From the NCBI GenBank assembly GCA_040394475.1, contig JBEBSD010000011.1, positions 54,380 to 118,379 on the forward strand: a DNA stretch of 64,000 bases, read 5' to 3'. A program made the translations under genes and the position numbers. Positions 54,401 through 63,311 of this stretch are shown one piece after another. The first letter of the stretch is position 1; every line of letters starts with the position of its first letter. The DNA comes from JBEBSD01 sp040394475. Its GTDB lineage: Bacteria; Bacteroidota; Bacteroidia; Cytophagales; Spirosomataceae. Below the pieces are notes generated by a model. That model worked only from the letters and a program-made list of their open reading frames with translations. It made no database searches and was not told where the DNA came from.

Positions 54401-55465
54401 TTCCGGGGAAGGCCAAGGGGCGAAGCCCGGCGCATCAGGATGCAGGTAACTGATCCCCAAATAGTAGCTGCCCAGCCAGAGTCCTCCCTGTTTGTCCGGG
54501 TATATCGCGTAAAGCACGTCGTCCGGCAGACTATAGGGGTTCTCCGGCCGATTGACGTACCACCGGACCTGGTGCGTGACAGGATCAAAATGAGCCAGCC
54601 CCGAACCCGTTATTATCCAGAATTTGCCCTGCTTGTCCCGCACGAATCCCGAAACATTGGGCTTGACCCCATTTTCCTTTCTGAAAGCCGGCACAGTACT
54701 GAAGCGCTCCGAAGCCGTATCAAACCGTATAAGACACTCATTATTAGAGCCTAACCACACCTCGCCGCCTTCATCCACATAAACCGCAACAAACTCATTG
54801 ACCAACGAATAGTTGCTGCCTGTATCCATCTTGAATATCCTGGCGCCAGTTCCGTCTTTTTCCATACGGATCAGGCCGTCATACGTACCCAACCATAGCG
54901 CTCCGTTCTTTCCTTCAGCCATGCAACGTATCTGCCGGGAGGGCCCCTCCCATTCATCCTGAAGGAAGCGGGAAAATTTCACCTGGCTATCCTCCATTGT
55001 AAGCCTGTTGAGTCCCCGGGATGTGCCCACCCAGAGCCTCTTCCGGCTGTCCTCCTGGATAAAATAGATCGTATTGTCACTCAGGGAATTGGTATCTAAA
55101 TCGTCATGCCTGAAGTTTGTGAAGGTATCCTTGTCCCTGTTATACACGCTTATTCCGCTTGCGGTTCCTACCCAGAGATTCCCTTCTGTATCACAAAAAA
55201 CGGCTCTTACATAATCGGATGCAATCGAATTCGGATTACCGGGATCATGCGAGTACTGTTTGAAGGTTTGTGAATCGTACCGGAAGAGCCCTCGGCTCGT
55301 TGCAAACCACATGAACTGCTGATGATCTTGTGCAATGCCCATCACCGTCGTCACGGGCGCGCCTTCCTTGTCCGAAAAATACCGGAAAATCTGCGCGGAA
55401 GCGGTGGTAGAAAAAACACCTATTAGTAAGGAAATAGAAAAGAGTAGAATTACGTAGTATTTCAC
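51443..55465 (-). CDS. Hybrid two-component sensor/regulator (HTCS)
   Basis: The 1340-residue one-chain regulator starts with a signal peptide (FSTTASAQ). A periplasmic double propeller of Reg_prop repeats runs to about 690, then a Y_Y_Y domain (YKLDGFEKDWNTV) and a membrane helix near 780-800. The HisKA domain has its phospho-His at about 827 (NISHEIRTHLSLIS), followed by HATPase (NLLSNAYKFTP; YGIGLAL). A receiver domain has Asp near 1134 (ILCDVMMPGLNG), and an AraC-type HTH is at about 1235-1335. HTCS proteins bind an oligosaccharide in the periplasm and switch on the adjacent PUL. It converges on that PUL, which also has its own FecI/FecR pair. Confidence 0.95.
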   Translation of the reverse strand: MKYYVILLFSISLLIGVFSTTASAQIFRYFSDKEGAPVTTVMGIAQDHQQFMWFATSRGLFRYDSQTFKQYSHDPGNPNSIASDYVRAVFCDTEGNLWVGTASGISVYNRDKDTFTNFRHDDLDTNSLSDNTIYFIQEDSRKRLWVGTSRGLNRLTMEDSQVKFSRFLQDEWEGPSRQIRCMAEGKNGALWLGTYDGLIRMEKDGTGARIFKMDTGSNYSLVNEFVAVYVDEGGEVWLGSNNECLIRFDTASERFSTVPAFRKENGVKPNVSGFVRDKQGKFWIITGSGLAHFDPVTHQVRWYVNRPENPYSLPDDVLYAIYPDKQGGLWLGSYYLGISYLHPDAPGFAPWPSPEGDNALGKEFLNGWMGRSKRENLWVISDDNSKMALFDKEVKGMSLFELQLPPSTEYYFFYVDGNDGLWGGGSSVLTRYDLKTRRHQDYPLLTSDKRDTPVRGKIYKIIEDRQDRFWIGGSFGLLLFDKKNGHFRKVGPVNYVTSIFEDSQSNLWVGGKDEVFLLTKGAEQLERLPVSKMEATGNTAYVRRIVEDPSGRIWIAALGLQRYDSERHQFVRYPENASLNYVLDVQSDRQGYLWINSESKLIRYHPDRGSVQTYGYPDGLPPNSILRISGSVEDKDGILYFTTNKGTFRFDPEKIVLNAHPSPIVITSLKLFNKEVGIGDQTGLLPREIGTMKELTFRHDQNIFTLSFALLSYKGSDKNQYRYKLDGFEKDWNTVAVPSATYTNLPPGDYTFMAGAANGDGYWNEEPLQIRIVVLPPWWKTWYAYLLYLVVSGIVVYGITRFFWLRSSFRKENELYQAKLDFFTNISHEIRTHLSLISGPLEKAFKSPAADTVTRNHLSYAKNSSERLMRLVNELLDFRKMQNGSIRLHVSEHNVVRVLENVLAAFEHLALEKGITTRMECPDKPVMLWFDSAQMQKVFYNLLSNAYKFTPEGGTVSVVVTEISNEVILKVIDNGGGIAPEHLGHLFTNFFQTYEGYTDNTGYGIGLALSKGIVGQHHGDLSVTSQLRNDSRAGGTCFTLRLLKGNRQYEAQQLTAASGPVYLDSGSAGDVLIPPGNNTDSTLKNTLLLIEDNDELRAFTREVFRESFQVLDAANGQDGLDLARKSIPDLILCDVMMPGLNGLEVCSRLKSDVLTSHIPIILLTARSTVPQVIEGLKTGADDYVVKPFDLSVLELKINNLIQVRESLKQQYSRSVLLEPDAIVLDDLEGEFIAKLKELVIQNLSDPAFGVNEMAFQVGISVSVLYRKLRALTGMTINDFMKTLRMKRALQLLESGVYHVNEVATIVGFEDSKYFSREFRRVYGKTPNEIRRQSTDSKGEG

Positions 55466-55867
55466 GACAATACCAAACTTGCGGTTTTAATATGCTAACA
55501 ACAGCGATACACGTCATATAGAAGAACATCCACCCGAGTAGCTACTGTTTTTATCAGCTACATGATTCATTACTGTTCGTCTTTTTTGTAGAAACTCACA
55601 TATACAGGCTGAGCAATACCCGATTGCTTTCTTACAAACGCTGTAGCAAAGTATAGTAACACTTGCCATGACCGTCCGCACCGATGCTACCGGTTTTGCT
55701 GAGCTTTTACAAAAAACCATCCAGTCCCCCCTGATTTTTGACGTCTGACAGGATCCCCTCCCCTATTTGACACCTTTTTCGCCTATCGGATTCCCGGCAG
55801 TGTGCTACATTGCAGTCTCCTAAAGTACAGGAAATTGTATCGACATTTTACGATCGATGTCGTTTCG
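55466..55867. other. Gap upstream of the HTCS gene, no supported gene
   Basis: The HTCS promoter should lie here on the minus strand, but no full TAnnTTTG plus TTG pair was found. A Cys-rich minus-strand frame at 55514-55720 has no recognisable domain and is not called. Confidence 0.4.
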
Positions 55868-56359
55868 TTAAGAATTTTGTGGATGGCTAAACGAATGGTC
55901 CGCCGCACAGTGACCGAAGCCTTTCGCGGGAGCGGTCACTCCGGCGGGCCACCACACCTCAGGCGTATTCTGAGCTGACGCAAAATAACGAAACATGAAG
56001 TGGCTCACGAAGGAAGGTACAAAAGCGCATCGCACATCGCCATCTTTTGTACCCGGGGACATTTCCGCAGCCTGCTCACCCCCCATTCACCAGCCGTCAC
56101 CGTTTGACACGCCGCCCCGACGGGAGCCTGTGACCAGCTTGAAGTCCGGAGTGCTTCCCGATGAAACCCGCATTGGCTTTTGGGCAGCAGTCGGAAATGG
56201 AACCTTACTGCCCGGAAAGTGCCCCCACCAGGTATTCGACCGTTTGCCGGCCAACGAAATTCCGTATGCGAGCGGGATCGTGTTAAAATACAGGCATTGA
56301 TAAGATCTTCTTACTTTATCGGAAAGATATTCACCCATTCCATTTCTGAAAATTGTCAA
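55868..56359 (-). other. Unexplained hairpin-rich block, possible structured RNA or interrupted ORF
   Basis: The block is GC-richer than its flanks. It holds several inverted repeats. A 17-bp stem with a 3x1 internal loop (55897-55916 with 55933-55950) is followed by CTCAG/CTGAG (55958-55974). GGTACAAAAG with CTTTTGTACC is perfect (56016-56053), as is GGGCAG with CTGCCC (56182-56213). On the minus strand one reading frame runs from 56359 to 55868, broken only by a TGA at 56089-56087. A candidate -7 box, TATCTTTC, lies at 56329-56322 on the minus strand, inside that frame. Function is unknown. Confidence 0.4.
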
Positions 56360-56381
56360 TATTTGGCCTTTGAATGTAGAA

Positions 56382-56389
56382 TAATTTTG
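56382..56389 (+). promoter_or_regulatory. Candidate -7 box upstream of the T9SS giant gene
   Basis: TAATTTTG is an exact TAnnTTTG match, with TTTG about 16 bp upstream. The gene starts 272 bp further on, implying a long leader that contains a TCCGCA/TGCGGA hairpin near 56427-56446. Confidence 0.4.
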
Positions 56390-56660
56390 AGTACTACGGC
56401 GATTTTTTTGTGATGAATAAAAGTTATCCGCAGAATGTATGCGGAACCCGGTAAAGCTGTCCCGGAATAGTAAGCACAGTTTTGATTACTTCTTAACCCC
56501 TGATGTAGTTGCTATTTATTGCCAGTGGATTGAGTGCCATGAAAGACCTGTCTGCTGCTGCCATTTTAAGATTCCGAAAACCCTGGATGCAGGTTTCACC
56601 CTGCTAACAAGTCAACCAACGTAAGTACAATAATTTAACCTTAAGTAAACAACGATAACG
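56390..56660 (+). other. Probable long leader of the T9SS giant gene
   Basis: No gene is supported. TCCGCA and TGCGGA form a short hairpin just after 56425. The rest is AT-rich and shows no repeat. Confidence 0.4.
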
Positions 56661-59600
56661 ATGAAACAAAAAGTACACATTTTTTTGGTAATCCTTGCAT
56701 GTATATCGCTCGGATTTTATGACGCCAAAGGGCAATCACCCGGAGGTGTGGCGCCCGCCGCCTGGTATCGCGCAGACGCCGCGAGCCTCTTTTCGGATGC
56801 GGGAGTTACGCCCGCCGCCAACAATAGTACGGTACATCAATGGAATAGCCAGGTGGGCAGTTTTTCGCTGGTTCAGTCGACAAACAGTTACAAACCTGTT
56901 TACTCGAACACTGTGCTGGCCAACTTCAACCCGACTGTTACCTTCGACGGCAGCAACGACTATCTGCAGTTTACAGCTCCGTCGACACCTTCTATCGTGA
57001 ACGTAATTGACCGGGCAAATGGTACTATCATGGCTGCGGGATATATGGACAGACAGAAGGGCAGCGGCTTTGCGGGCTTCCACGCCTCAATGGACTTTCC
57101 CGGCCTGCATGTGTTCAGCAACTATAAGTTTCTGTTTTTCACCTCAGGCGGCCCTGGCTACCAGGGCCAGAGCGATGCCGTGATGCAGCCGCAGCGTTAC
57201 TTTACCGCGGGCAGCGGCTGGCAGAACGACGCGGCAACTGTCAGTGGTCGTCTGAGCGCCAGGACTACCCTCAACGGGGCTCACAAGGTGTACGAAGACA
57301 ATCATATCTACAACGTTAACCTGGGAAATCCCTATCGTGACTTCCGCGTGGGGGGCGACAGCAACTACGGGGCATTCAGCGGCCAGCTCAACGAGGTGAT
57401 GGTTTTTGAAGATAAACTTACCGAAGGCCAGATGGATCAGGTAGAAACCTACCTGGCTGTCAAATACGGTACCACCTTTGCAGACGGTACCAGAAATTAT
57501 GTGAATTCCAGCGGAGACCCCGTGTGGACTGCAGCAAGCAACAACGGTTTCCATCATAACATAGCCGGAATCGGACGAGATGGCGCCTTGTACCAAAAGC
57601 AATCCTGGAGCACCAACCCAGGCAGCCAGGTGCTGATCGGGCTTGACGAATTGGCCAACACCAATGCCGCCAATGCAGGTACGCTTACAAATGGTCAATA
57701 TTTAATTTGGGGTGATAATGGTGAAGCAAAAGTTCCAACAGTTGCTACATCCGTATTTGGAGGACTTTCTCACCACTTTGCAGCTATCTGGAAGGTGGAA
57801 AATACAGGCGCTGTAGGCACAGTAAGAGTTGCATGGCCCAAGAGCTTTAGCAACCTTACGCTCATACAAAGCGATGATGATGAAATTGGCGCCGGCGATG
57901 CGGCGACTTCAATGTCGGGCGAAATCGAGATCAACGGCGTGACCTACAACTATGCTGATGTAACCCTCGACAACGGCTCTTATTTCACCTTCGGAGCAAA
58001 ACTCTCCGGCCCCGGAGGCGTTACTGCCGGCCTCATGATGTGGCACAAAGCAGACGATGGCACGGTAGGAGCCGGGGCCAAGAGCATATGGCGCGATGTA
58101 TCGGGCTTGGGCAGAGATGTAACCCAAAACAATAACCCCGCGTATCAGCCTCTTTTGGTTACCAATGCCACGCACGCTGCCGACAATAAACAATACAGCT
58201 TCAATTTTAATCCGTTCTATTATTTCGACGGAACGAACGACTTCTTTTACAGAGAAGGTGATCTGTATTTCCCGGATATCAATAGCGCGGGTTCTACCTA
58301 TGGCGTGATGTTCAACTCCAACAGAGGAGGCTGGCATACACCTTATGGCTGGGCGGATGATGACCCTAATTTTTTCAGATGGGATGGCCGTTATGAGGTA
58401 TGGAGAGAGAACTCACGCCCCCTGATGACCACCGATATGGATGCCCGTGCGTTACCGGCAAACATAGGCGGGATGTCCTGGAGAGGAAACGGGATAAATG
58501 GGATCTATATGAATATTGACGGGAAAACCTATAGTACCGCCAGTTATCATATGGGTACCTTAAATAATAACAGAAACCCGCCTAATTTCGCAATCGGCTC
58601 AGAAGGACACAATGTAACCGGAGCTGGTAACGAACATCATCAGGGTGGTATTTCCGAGGTATTCGCCTATAGTATAGATCACCAGAATTCAGGTGGTGAT
58701 GAAAAGCAAAGAATCAACTCCTACCTGGCAATCAAATATGGCATTACCCTTAAAGACGATGCCGGTACAGGGGTGCCCGATTATCTGAGCAGCAATTCGA
58801 CTGTAGTCTGGGATGCAACCGCCAACAGCGACTATAACAACAATATCGCCGGTATTGCACGCGATGACAACAGTGCTTTGTATCAAAAGCAATCCCGCAG
58901 CAATAAAGACGGCCAGCAGGTATTGATCGGAACCCCAGGCCTGGCCAATACCAATGCCGCGAATGCCTCTACGCTTGATGAAGGAAGATTCTTAATTTGG
59001 GGTGATAACGGATTGGCCAAATCATTGGGCGTAGCACATAGCACAACCGTAAGCAGTGTTGATCTTAATTTGAGATTTGCTTCCGTCTGGAAAGTGCAGA
59101 ATACAGGATCTGTGGGTGGCGTGCGAGTAGCATGGCCAAGCGGAATTGTGAATTTGCATCTGATTCAGAGTGCTGATGATGTTATTACAACAGCCGATGT
59201 GCACACACCCATGACGGGAGTAGCAGTAATAAACGGCGTTGCATATAATTATGCTGATGTAACGCTCGACAACGGCTCATTTTTTACATTCGGTGGCTAT
59301 ATTGCCGGACCAGGTGGTGTGGGACAAGACCTGTCCCTGTGGTACAGGGCCGATAACGGTGTTGAAACCGACGGAGGTAAAAAAGTAACAGGCTGGAATA
59401 ACTCTACTGCAAATGAGGTAAAGTTGACGATGAGTAGTGCCAACGCATACATCCCTTATAATGACCAGACGACTTTTACCAAAACCTGGAACTTTAATCC
59501 GACTTTGTCGTTTGATGGAACTAATAATTACTTGCGTAATGTTACCACTCCTTACATTAATGCGTCTGCTTCTGTACATTATATTGCAGTAGCAAGATTA

Positions 59601-62600
59601 AATGCTGTAGGTACGTACAATAGCCTTTTTGCAATAAGTGGCAACGATGATGGCTTTTTCCTGGCAAATTCCGGTGGTAACGCATCTCCAATGCCTACCA
59701 TTAATAACTATGTGAACATTGCTGCTACAGGTCCTGTTTCAACCAATAGATTTGGTATCTATTCAGCAATTTTACCAAGATCCGGAACCACTCCCAATCA
59801 ACGCGGTTTCACTAATGGCTTAGAGAAAGTATATACGAGTGCTTATCCTAGAACAGGAAGTAATTATACCTTAGATGCACCTCCTGCTGCAAATAATGGA
59901 GCTTTTATTGGAGCCGATGGAACTACAGGTGACAACCCTAATGGAGATATTGCAGAGGTGATCCTGTATCAGGAGCCTACAGGCGGTGATATGACTAATG
60001 CTAATTTGCAGAGAATTCACAGCTACCTGGCAATAAAATATGGTATTACACTGGATCAGTCAACACCGCAAGACTATATCAATTCAAGCAGCGATGTTGT
60101 ATGGGATGCCACTGTAAATGAAGATTATAATGCTAATATCGCCGGTATTGGCCGTGACGATCACGGTGGCTTGTATCAAAAGCAGTCCAATAGTGTAAAC
60201 CCTGGCAACCAGGTGCTTATTTCAACGCCCGGTCTTGCCGGTACCAATGCAACCAATACGGCTACATTAACCAATGGTCAGTTCCTGGTGTGGGGCGATA
60301 ATGGTTTGTCAAAATCACCCTCTGTGCCATTTGCTACTATAGGCGGCTTGCCTTACCAGCGTTTTGCCGCGGTTTGGAAAGCGCAGAATACCGACAATGT
60401 CGGTACCGTTCGTGTAGCCTGGAGAAAAGGATATGCTAATCTTAAGCTGATCCAGAATAATTCGGATGCAACGTTTGCCGGCGGTAATACAGTTACCGAT
60501 ATGAGCGGCACGCAGGTAGTAAACGGGGTAGAATATGCCTATGCAGATGTCAACATCGCCGATGGCCAGTACTTTACTTTTGCCGCATTCCTCCAGGCTC
60601 CCGGTGGGGTTACGGCAGGTATCCTGATGTGGCACAAAGCCAATGACGGAGCAGTAGCCGGAGCAGGCGGTACAAAAGACACATGGGTCGATGTATCGGG
60701 TAATGGAAGAGATGTATTCCAGCCTAATAACACCAATAATGAACCACTATTGGTAACGGATGCTACCTATTCAGCAAATAGCAAAGATTACTTCTTCAAC
60801 TATAATCCGTTCTATTACTTTGACGGCTCAAATGATTTCTTTTACAATGAAGGTGAAACCTATTTCCCGTCAACAACAAGTGCCGGTTCTACTTATGGAG
60901 TGATGCACAATTCCAATGCGGGTGGTTATAACACAGCTTACGGCTGGGGGAATGATGATCCGAATCTTGTAAGAGCTGGTAATGATTATCAGTTATGGAG
61001 AAACGATGGACATCCATTAAGTATGGGCGCTAGTCTTAACGCTACACCGGCACATATTGGCGGCATGGCGTGGATAGGAGCGACAAATGGTTTGTATATC
61101 AATGTTAATGGAAAAATAGCTTCTACTCCTTCTTTCAATATTGGTGAGATACAGTCTCCTGCGGTTAATGAGAATTTTGCAATAGGCTCAGAAGGGTTGG
61201 GTCTTTCAAACAATGGTAGTGAACAGTATCAAGGGGGTATTTCTGAAGTATTCGCTTACAGCGTAGACCATCAGAATTCCGCCGGAGATGAGAAAGCAAG
61301 AATCAACTCTTATCTGGCAATAAAGTATGGTATTACACTAAGCAATGATGCTGGTACAGATGGAGCGGACTATCTGAGCAGTAGCTCTGTTAAGGTATGG
61401 GATGCGACAGCCAATAGTGGTTACAACAGCAATATCGCAGGGCTTGCTCATGATTTCATGTCTGCATTGCACCAAAAACAAAGTCGCAGCGTGAATGCAA
61501 ATAGTCAGGTGACGATCGGTTTGGGTGAAATTGCCGAAACGAATATCGCTAATGCTAATGGCTTATCAGACGGCCAGTTCCTGCTATGGGGCGATAATGG
61601 CAATACGCAGGCCATGACCAACGTAGCTACAACCTTTACTGCCTTTGACTATGCCGGCGGTACCAACAATGCCCGTCGTATGAATCGCGTCTGGAAGGTA
61701 CAGAACACCGGCGTGTCGAATGAGACGCTGATCCGCTTCCCGGTGGCATCGGTTGGTACGACCACATTGCCTGTGGGTGATAACTGCGCAAACTACGCCA
61801 TCTTGTTTGCCGACGATGCCGCTTTCACTACCAACCTTCAGGTAGTACAGCTGACGGTCAACGAGGCAGACTATGACGTGCTGCACAGCTTCCCTAACGG
61901 AACGAGCTATTTTACCTATGCTAAACTGACGCCGTTGGGCGCCGGAATTGTGATCCTTCCCGACGTAACCGAAGAGACGGATCTGTACGATGCAGTCTGT
62001 AATGTGGGTGAATGGACTTATTTCCATAAGGATGGAGCGACGGATCAAAAGCTGATTGCATTCTCTGGTTTCAGTGGGGGGGAAATGGACGAGTTTACCG
62101 TTACCATCACGCCGCAGGGTGTAGGCTACGATGACGGCACGAGGATAACCAACCTGATGGCCCGTGTCACGACGGTAACCGATGAAGGCGCCGCTTATTC
62201 CGGCACCAAAAAAATCAGGGTGTACTATGACGCAGATGAACTGGCTGCGACGACTGTGCCCGGTGAATTGATCAACGGATGGTTTAAATATGACGGAAAT
62301 GCCGACGACGCCATTGTCGACATCTTCTCCGACGGGCTGCTTGATCCGACCAAAGCCGAAGCTATTACCGCGGTATCGCCAGGCATAGAAGACGGAGTGG
62401 CGTATGTAGAGTTCCATGGTATTGAGTCCTTCAGCAGTTTTATTTATATCTCGAGTACCGAATCGTCGCCGCTGCCTGTCACGCTGACCTCTTTCAGGGC
62501 AACCAGAGAAGGTGAAAGCTCGCTGCTGAGCTGGTCTACCACCAGTGAACTGGGCAACAAAGGCTTCGATGTCGAACGCAGCGCAGATGCCCGAAACTGG

Positions 62601-63011
62601 ACGACCCTCGGCTTTGTCGGTGCCAAAGCAGCGGAAGGCAACAGCAGCCGTACGCTCGACTACACGTTTACGGATCCTGCACCGCTAAGCGGGCAAAACT
62701 ACTACCGTCTGAAACAACTGGATGTAGACGGTAAATATGAGCACAGCCATGTGGTCGTATTGAACTTCAAGCAGGAGAATGGCCACCTGTACGTCTACCC
62801 CAACCCGGTGACGGCCGGCGAATTAGCGTTGAATTTGCCGGATTCGGTCACACACAGCGTGAAGGTGTATACCCTTGCCGGTGTTGAAGTACTGAGAGGT
62901 CCCCTGAAAAACAATGTATTGAATGTACGGACGCTGTCTTCAGGACAGTACATTCTGCAAATCACGTCCGGGGATGGCGAAATCATAACCAGAACATTTA
63001 TTATTAAATAA
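56661..63011 (+). CDS. Giant repeat protein with T9SS C-terminal sorting signal
   Basis: The 2116-residue exported protein starts with a signal peptide (FLVILACISLGFYDAKGQ). Four tandem modules of about 425-435 residues follow. Each combines a LamG-like region (NPTVTFDGSNDYLQF) with a conserved segment of SYLAIKYGITL, IAGIGRD, LYQKQS, WGDNG and WKVQNTG type, resembling DUF8202. The SYLAIKYG anchors are near residues 267, 689, 1124 and 1552. A fibronectin-like region (LPVTLTSFRATREGESSLLS) and a Por_Secre_tail (VYPNPVTAGEL to the end) close the protein. T9SS would place it on the cell surface or outside. It may be an adhesin or matrix protein; that is inference. GC content varies along the repeats. 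Confidence 0.9.
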   Translation: MKQKVHIFLVILACISLGFYDAKGQSPGGVAPAAWYRADAASLFSDAGVTPAANNSTVHQWNSQVGSFSLVQSTNSYKPVYSNTVLANFNPTVTFDGSNDYLQFTAPSTPSIVNVIDRANGTIMAAGYMDRQKGSGFAGFHASMDFPGLHVFSNYKFLFFTSGGPGYQGQSDAVMQPQRYFTAGSGWQNDAATVSGRLSARTTLNGAHKVYEDNHIYNVNLGNPYRDFRVGGDSNYGAFSGQLNEVMVFEDKLTEGQMDQVETYLAVKYGTTFADGTRNYVNSSGDPVWTAASNNGFHHNIAGIGRDGALYQKQSWSTNPGSQVLIGLDELANTNAANAGTLTNGQYLIWGDNGEAKVPTVATSVFGGLSHHFAAIWKVENTGAVGTVRVAWPKSFSNLTLIQSDDDEIGAGDAATSMSGEIEINGVTYNYADVTLDNGSYFTFGAKLSGPGGVTAGLMMWHKADDGTVGAGAKSIWRDVSGLGRDVTQNNNPAYQPLLVTNATHAADNKQYSFNFNPFYYFDGTNDFFYREGDLYFPDINSAGSTYGVMFNSNRGGWHTPYGWADDDPNFFRWDGRYEVWRENSRPLMTTDMDARALPANIGGMSWRGNGINGIYMNIDGKTYSTASYHMGTLNNNRNPPNFAIGSEGHNVTGAGNEHHQGGISEVFAYSIDHQNSGGDEKQRINSYLAIKYGITLKDDAGTGVPDYLSSNSTVVWDATANSDYNNNIAGIARDDNSALYQKQSRSNKDGQQVLIGTPGLANTNAANASTLDEGRFLIWGDNGLAKSLGVAHSTTVSSVDLNLRFASVWKVQNTGSVGGVRVAWPSGIVNLHLIQSADDVITTADVHTPMTGVAVINGVAYNYADVTLDNGSFFTFGGYIAGPGGVGQDLSLWYRADNGVETDGGKKVTGWNNSTANEVKLTMSSANAYIPYNDQTTFTKTWNFNPTLSFDGTNNYLRNVTTPYINASASVHYIAVARLNAVGTYNSLFAISGNDDGFFLANSGGNASPMPTINNYVNIAATGPVSTNRFGIYSAILPRSGTTPNQRGFTNGLEKVYTSAYPRTGSNYTLDAPPAANNGAFIGADGTTGDNPNGDIAEVILYQEPTGGDMTNANLQRIHSYLAIKYGITLDQSTPQDYINSSSDVVWDATVNEDYNANIAGIGRDDHGGLYQKQSNSVNPGNQVLISTPGLAGTNATNTATLTNGQFLVWGDNGLSKSPSVPFATIGGLPYQRFAAVWKAQNTDNVGTVRVAWRKGYANLKLIQNNSDATFAGGNTVTDMSGTQVVNGVEYAYADVNIADGQYFTFAAFLQAPGGVTAGILMWHKANDGAVAGAGGTKDTWVDVSGNGRDVFQPNNTNNEPLLVTDATYSANSKDYFFNYNPFYYFDGSNDFFYNEGETYFPSTTSAGSTYGVMHNSNAGGYNTAYGWGNDDPNLVRAGNDYQLWRNDGHPLSMGASLNATPAHIGGMAWIGATNGLYINVNGKIASTPSFNIGEIQSPAVNENFAIGSEGLGLSNNGSEQYQGGISEVFAYSVDHQNSAGDEKARINSYLAIKYGITLSNDAGTDGADYLSSSSVKVWDATANSGYNSNIAGLAHDFMSALHQKQSRSVNANSQVTIGLGEIAETNIANANGLSDGQFLLWGDNGNTQAMTNVATTFTAFDYAGGTNNARRMNRVWKVQNTGVSNETLIRFPVASVGTTTLPVGDNCANYAILFADDAAFTTNLQVVQLTVNEADYDVLHSFPNGTSYFTYAKLTPLGAGIVILPDVTEETDLYDAVCNVGEWTYFHKDGATDQKLIAFSGFSGGEMDEFTVTITPQGVGYDDGTRITNLMARVTTVTDEGAAYSGTKKIRVYYDADELAATTVPGELINGWFKYDGNADDAIVDIFSDGLLDPTKAEAITAVSPGIEDGVAYVEFHGIESFSSFIYISSTESSPLPVTLTSFRATREGESSLLSWSTTSELGNKGFDVERSADARNWTTLGFVGAKAAEGNSSRTLDYTFTDPAPLSGQNYYRLKQLDVDGKYEHSHVVVLNFKQENGHLYVYPNPVTAGELALNLPDSVTHSVKVYTLAGVEVLRGPLKNNVLNVRTLSSGQYILQITSGDGEIITRTFIIK

Positions 63012-63028
63012 GAAACGTCACCCTCTGA

Positions 63029-63072
63029 TGTTGAAAACGGGAATAGCTCTTTGAGTTATTCCCGTTTCAACA
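63029..63072 (+). terminator. Terminator-like stem-loop after the giant gene
   Basis: A 16-bp stem, with one bulged A, is formed between 63029-63045 and 63057-63072 (TGTTGAAAACGGGAATA with TATTCCCGTTTCAACA). It starts 18 bp past the stop codon. A weak ATTTATA follows. Confidence 0.75.
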
Positions 63073-63162
63073 TTTATACGGTGGTGCTACGCAGCAGCCG
63101 GTCTCCGTCAACCGGGCGCCCGGCTGTTTTATGTGAATAAAAGGTTATCAGCTTTCGGCAGT

Positions 63163-63289
63163 CAGCTATCAGCGGGGCCGCCTAGGTGGGGCCGCCCAGG
63201 TGGGGCCGCCTAGGTGGGGCCGCCCAGGCATTTATTCATCGACGGCGGGCGGCGCACCGCTTTTTGTGCAATCCATTTTCTGATAGCTG
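63163..63289. repeat. 14-bp GC-rich array flanked by inverted repeats
   Basis: GGGGCCGCCTAGGT and GGGGCCGCCCAGGT alternate, two of each (63174-63228). CAGCTATCAG (63163-63172) and CTGATAGCTG (63280-63289) are exact inverted copies on either side; the arm is a piece of the CTATCGG-type repeat. The element lies between two convergent genes. Confidence 0.88.
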
Positions 63290-63311
63290 ATTGCTCATGG
63301 CCATTTCATCC

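Noticed and set aside
55897..55950. RNase P RNA, tmRNA or group II intron as the source of the hairpins
   Set aside because: The conserved sequence signatures of these RNAs were not found on either strand.
55995..56300. 101-residue plus-strand ORF in the hairpin-rich block
   Set aside because: It is antisense to the longer minus-strand frame and overlaps the inverted repeats; neither is called as a gene.
61584..62417. 277-residue minus-strand ORF
   Set aside because: It is antisense to the giant T9SS protein gene and has no domain.
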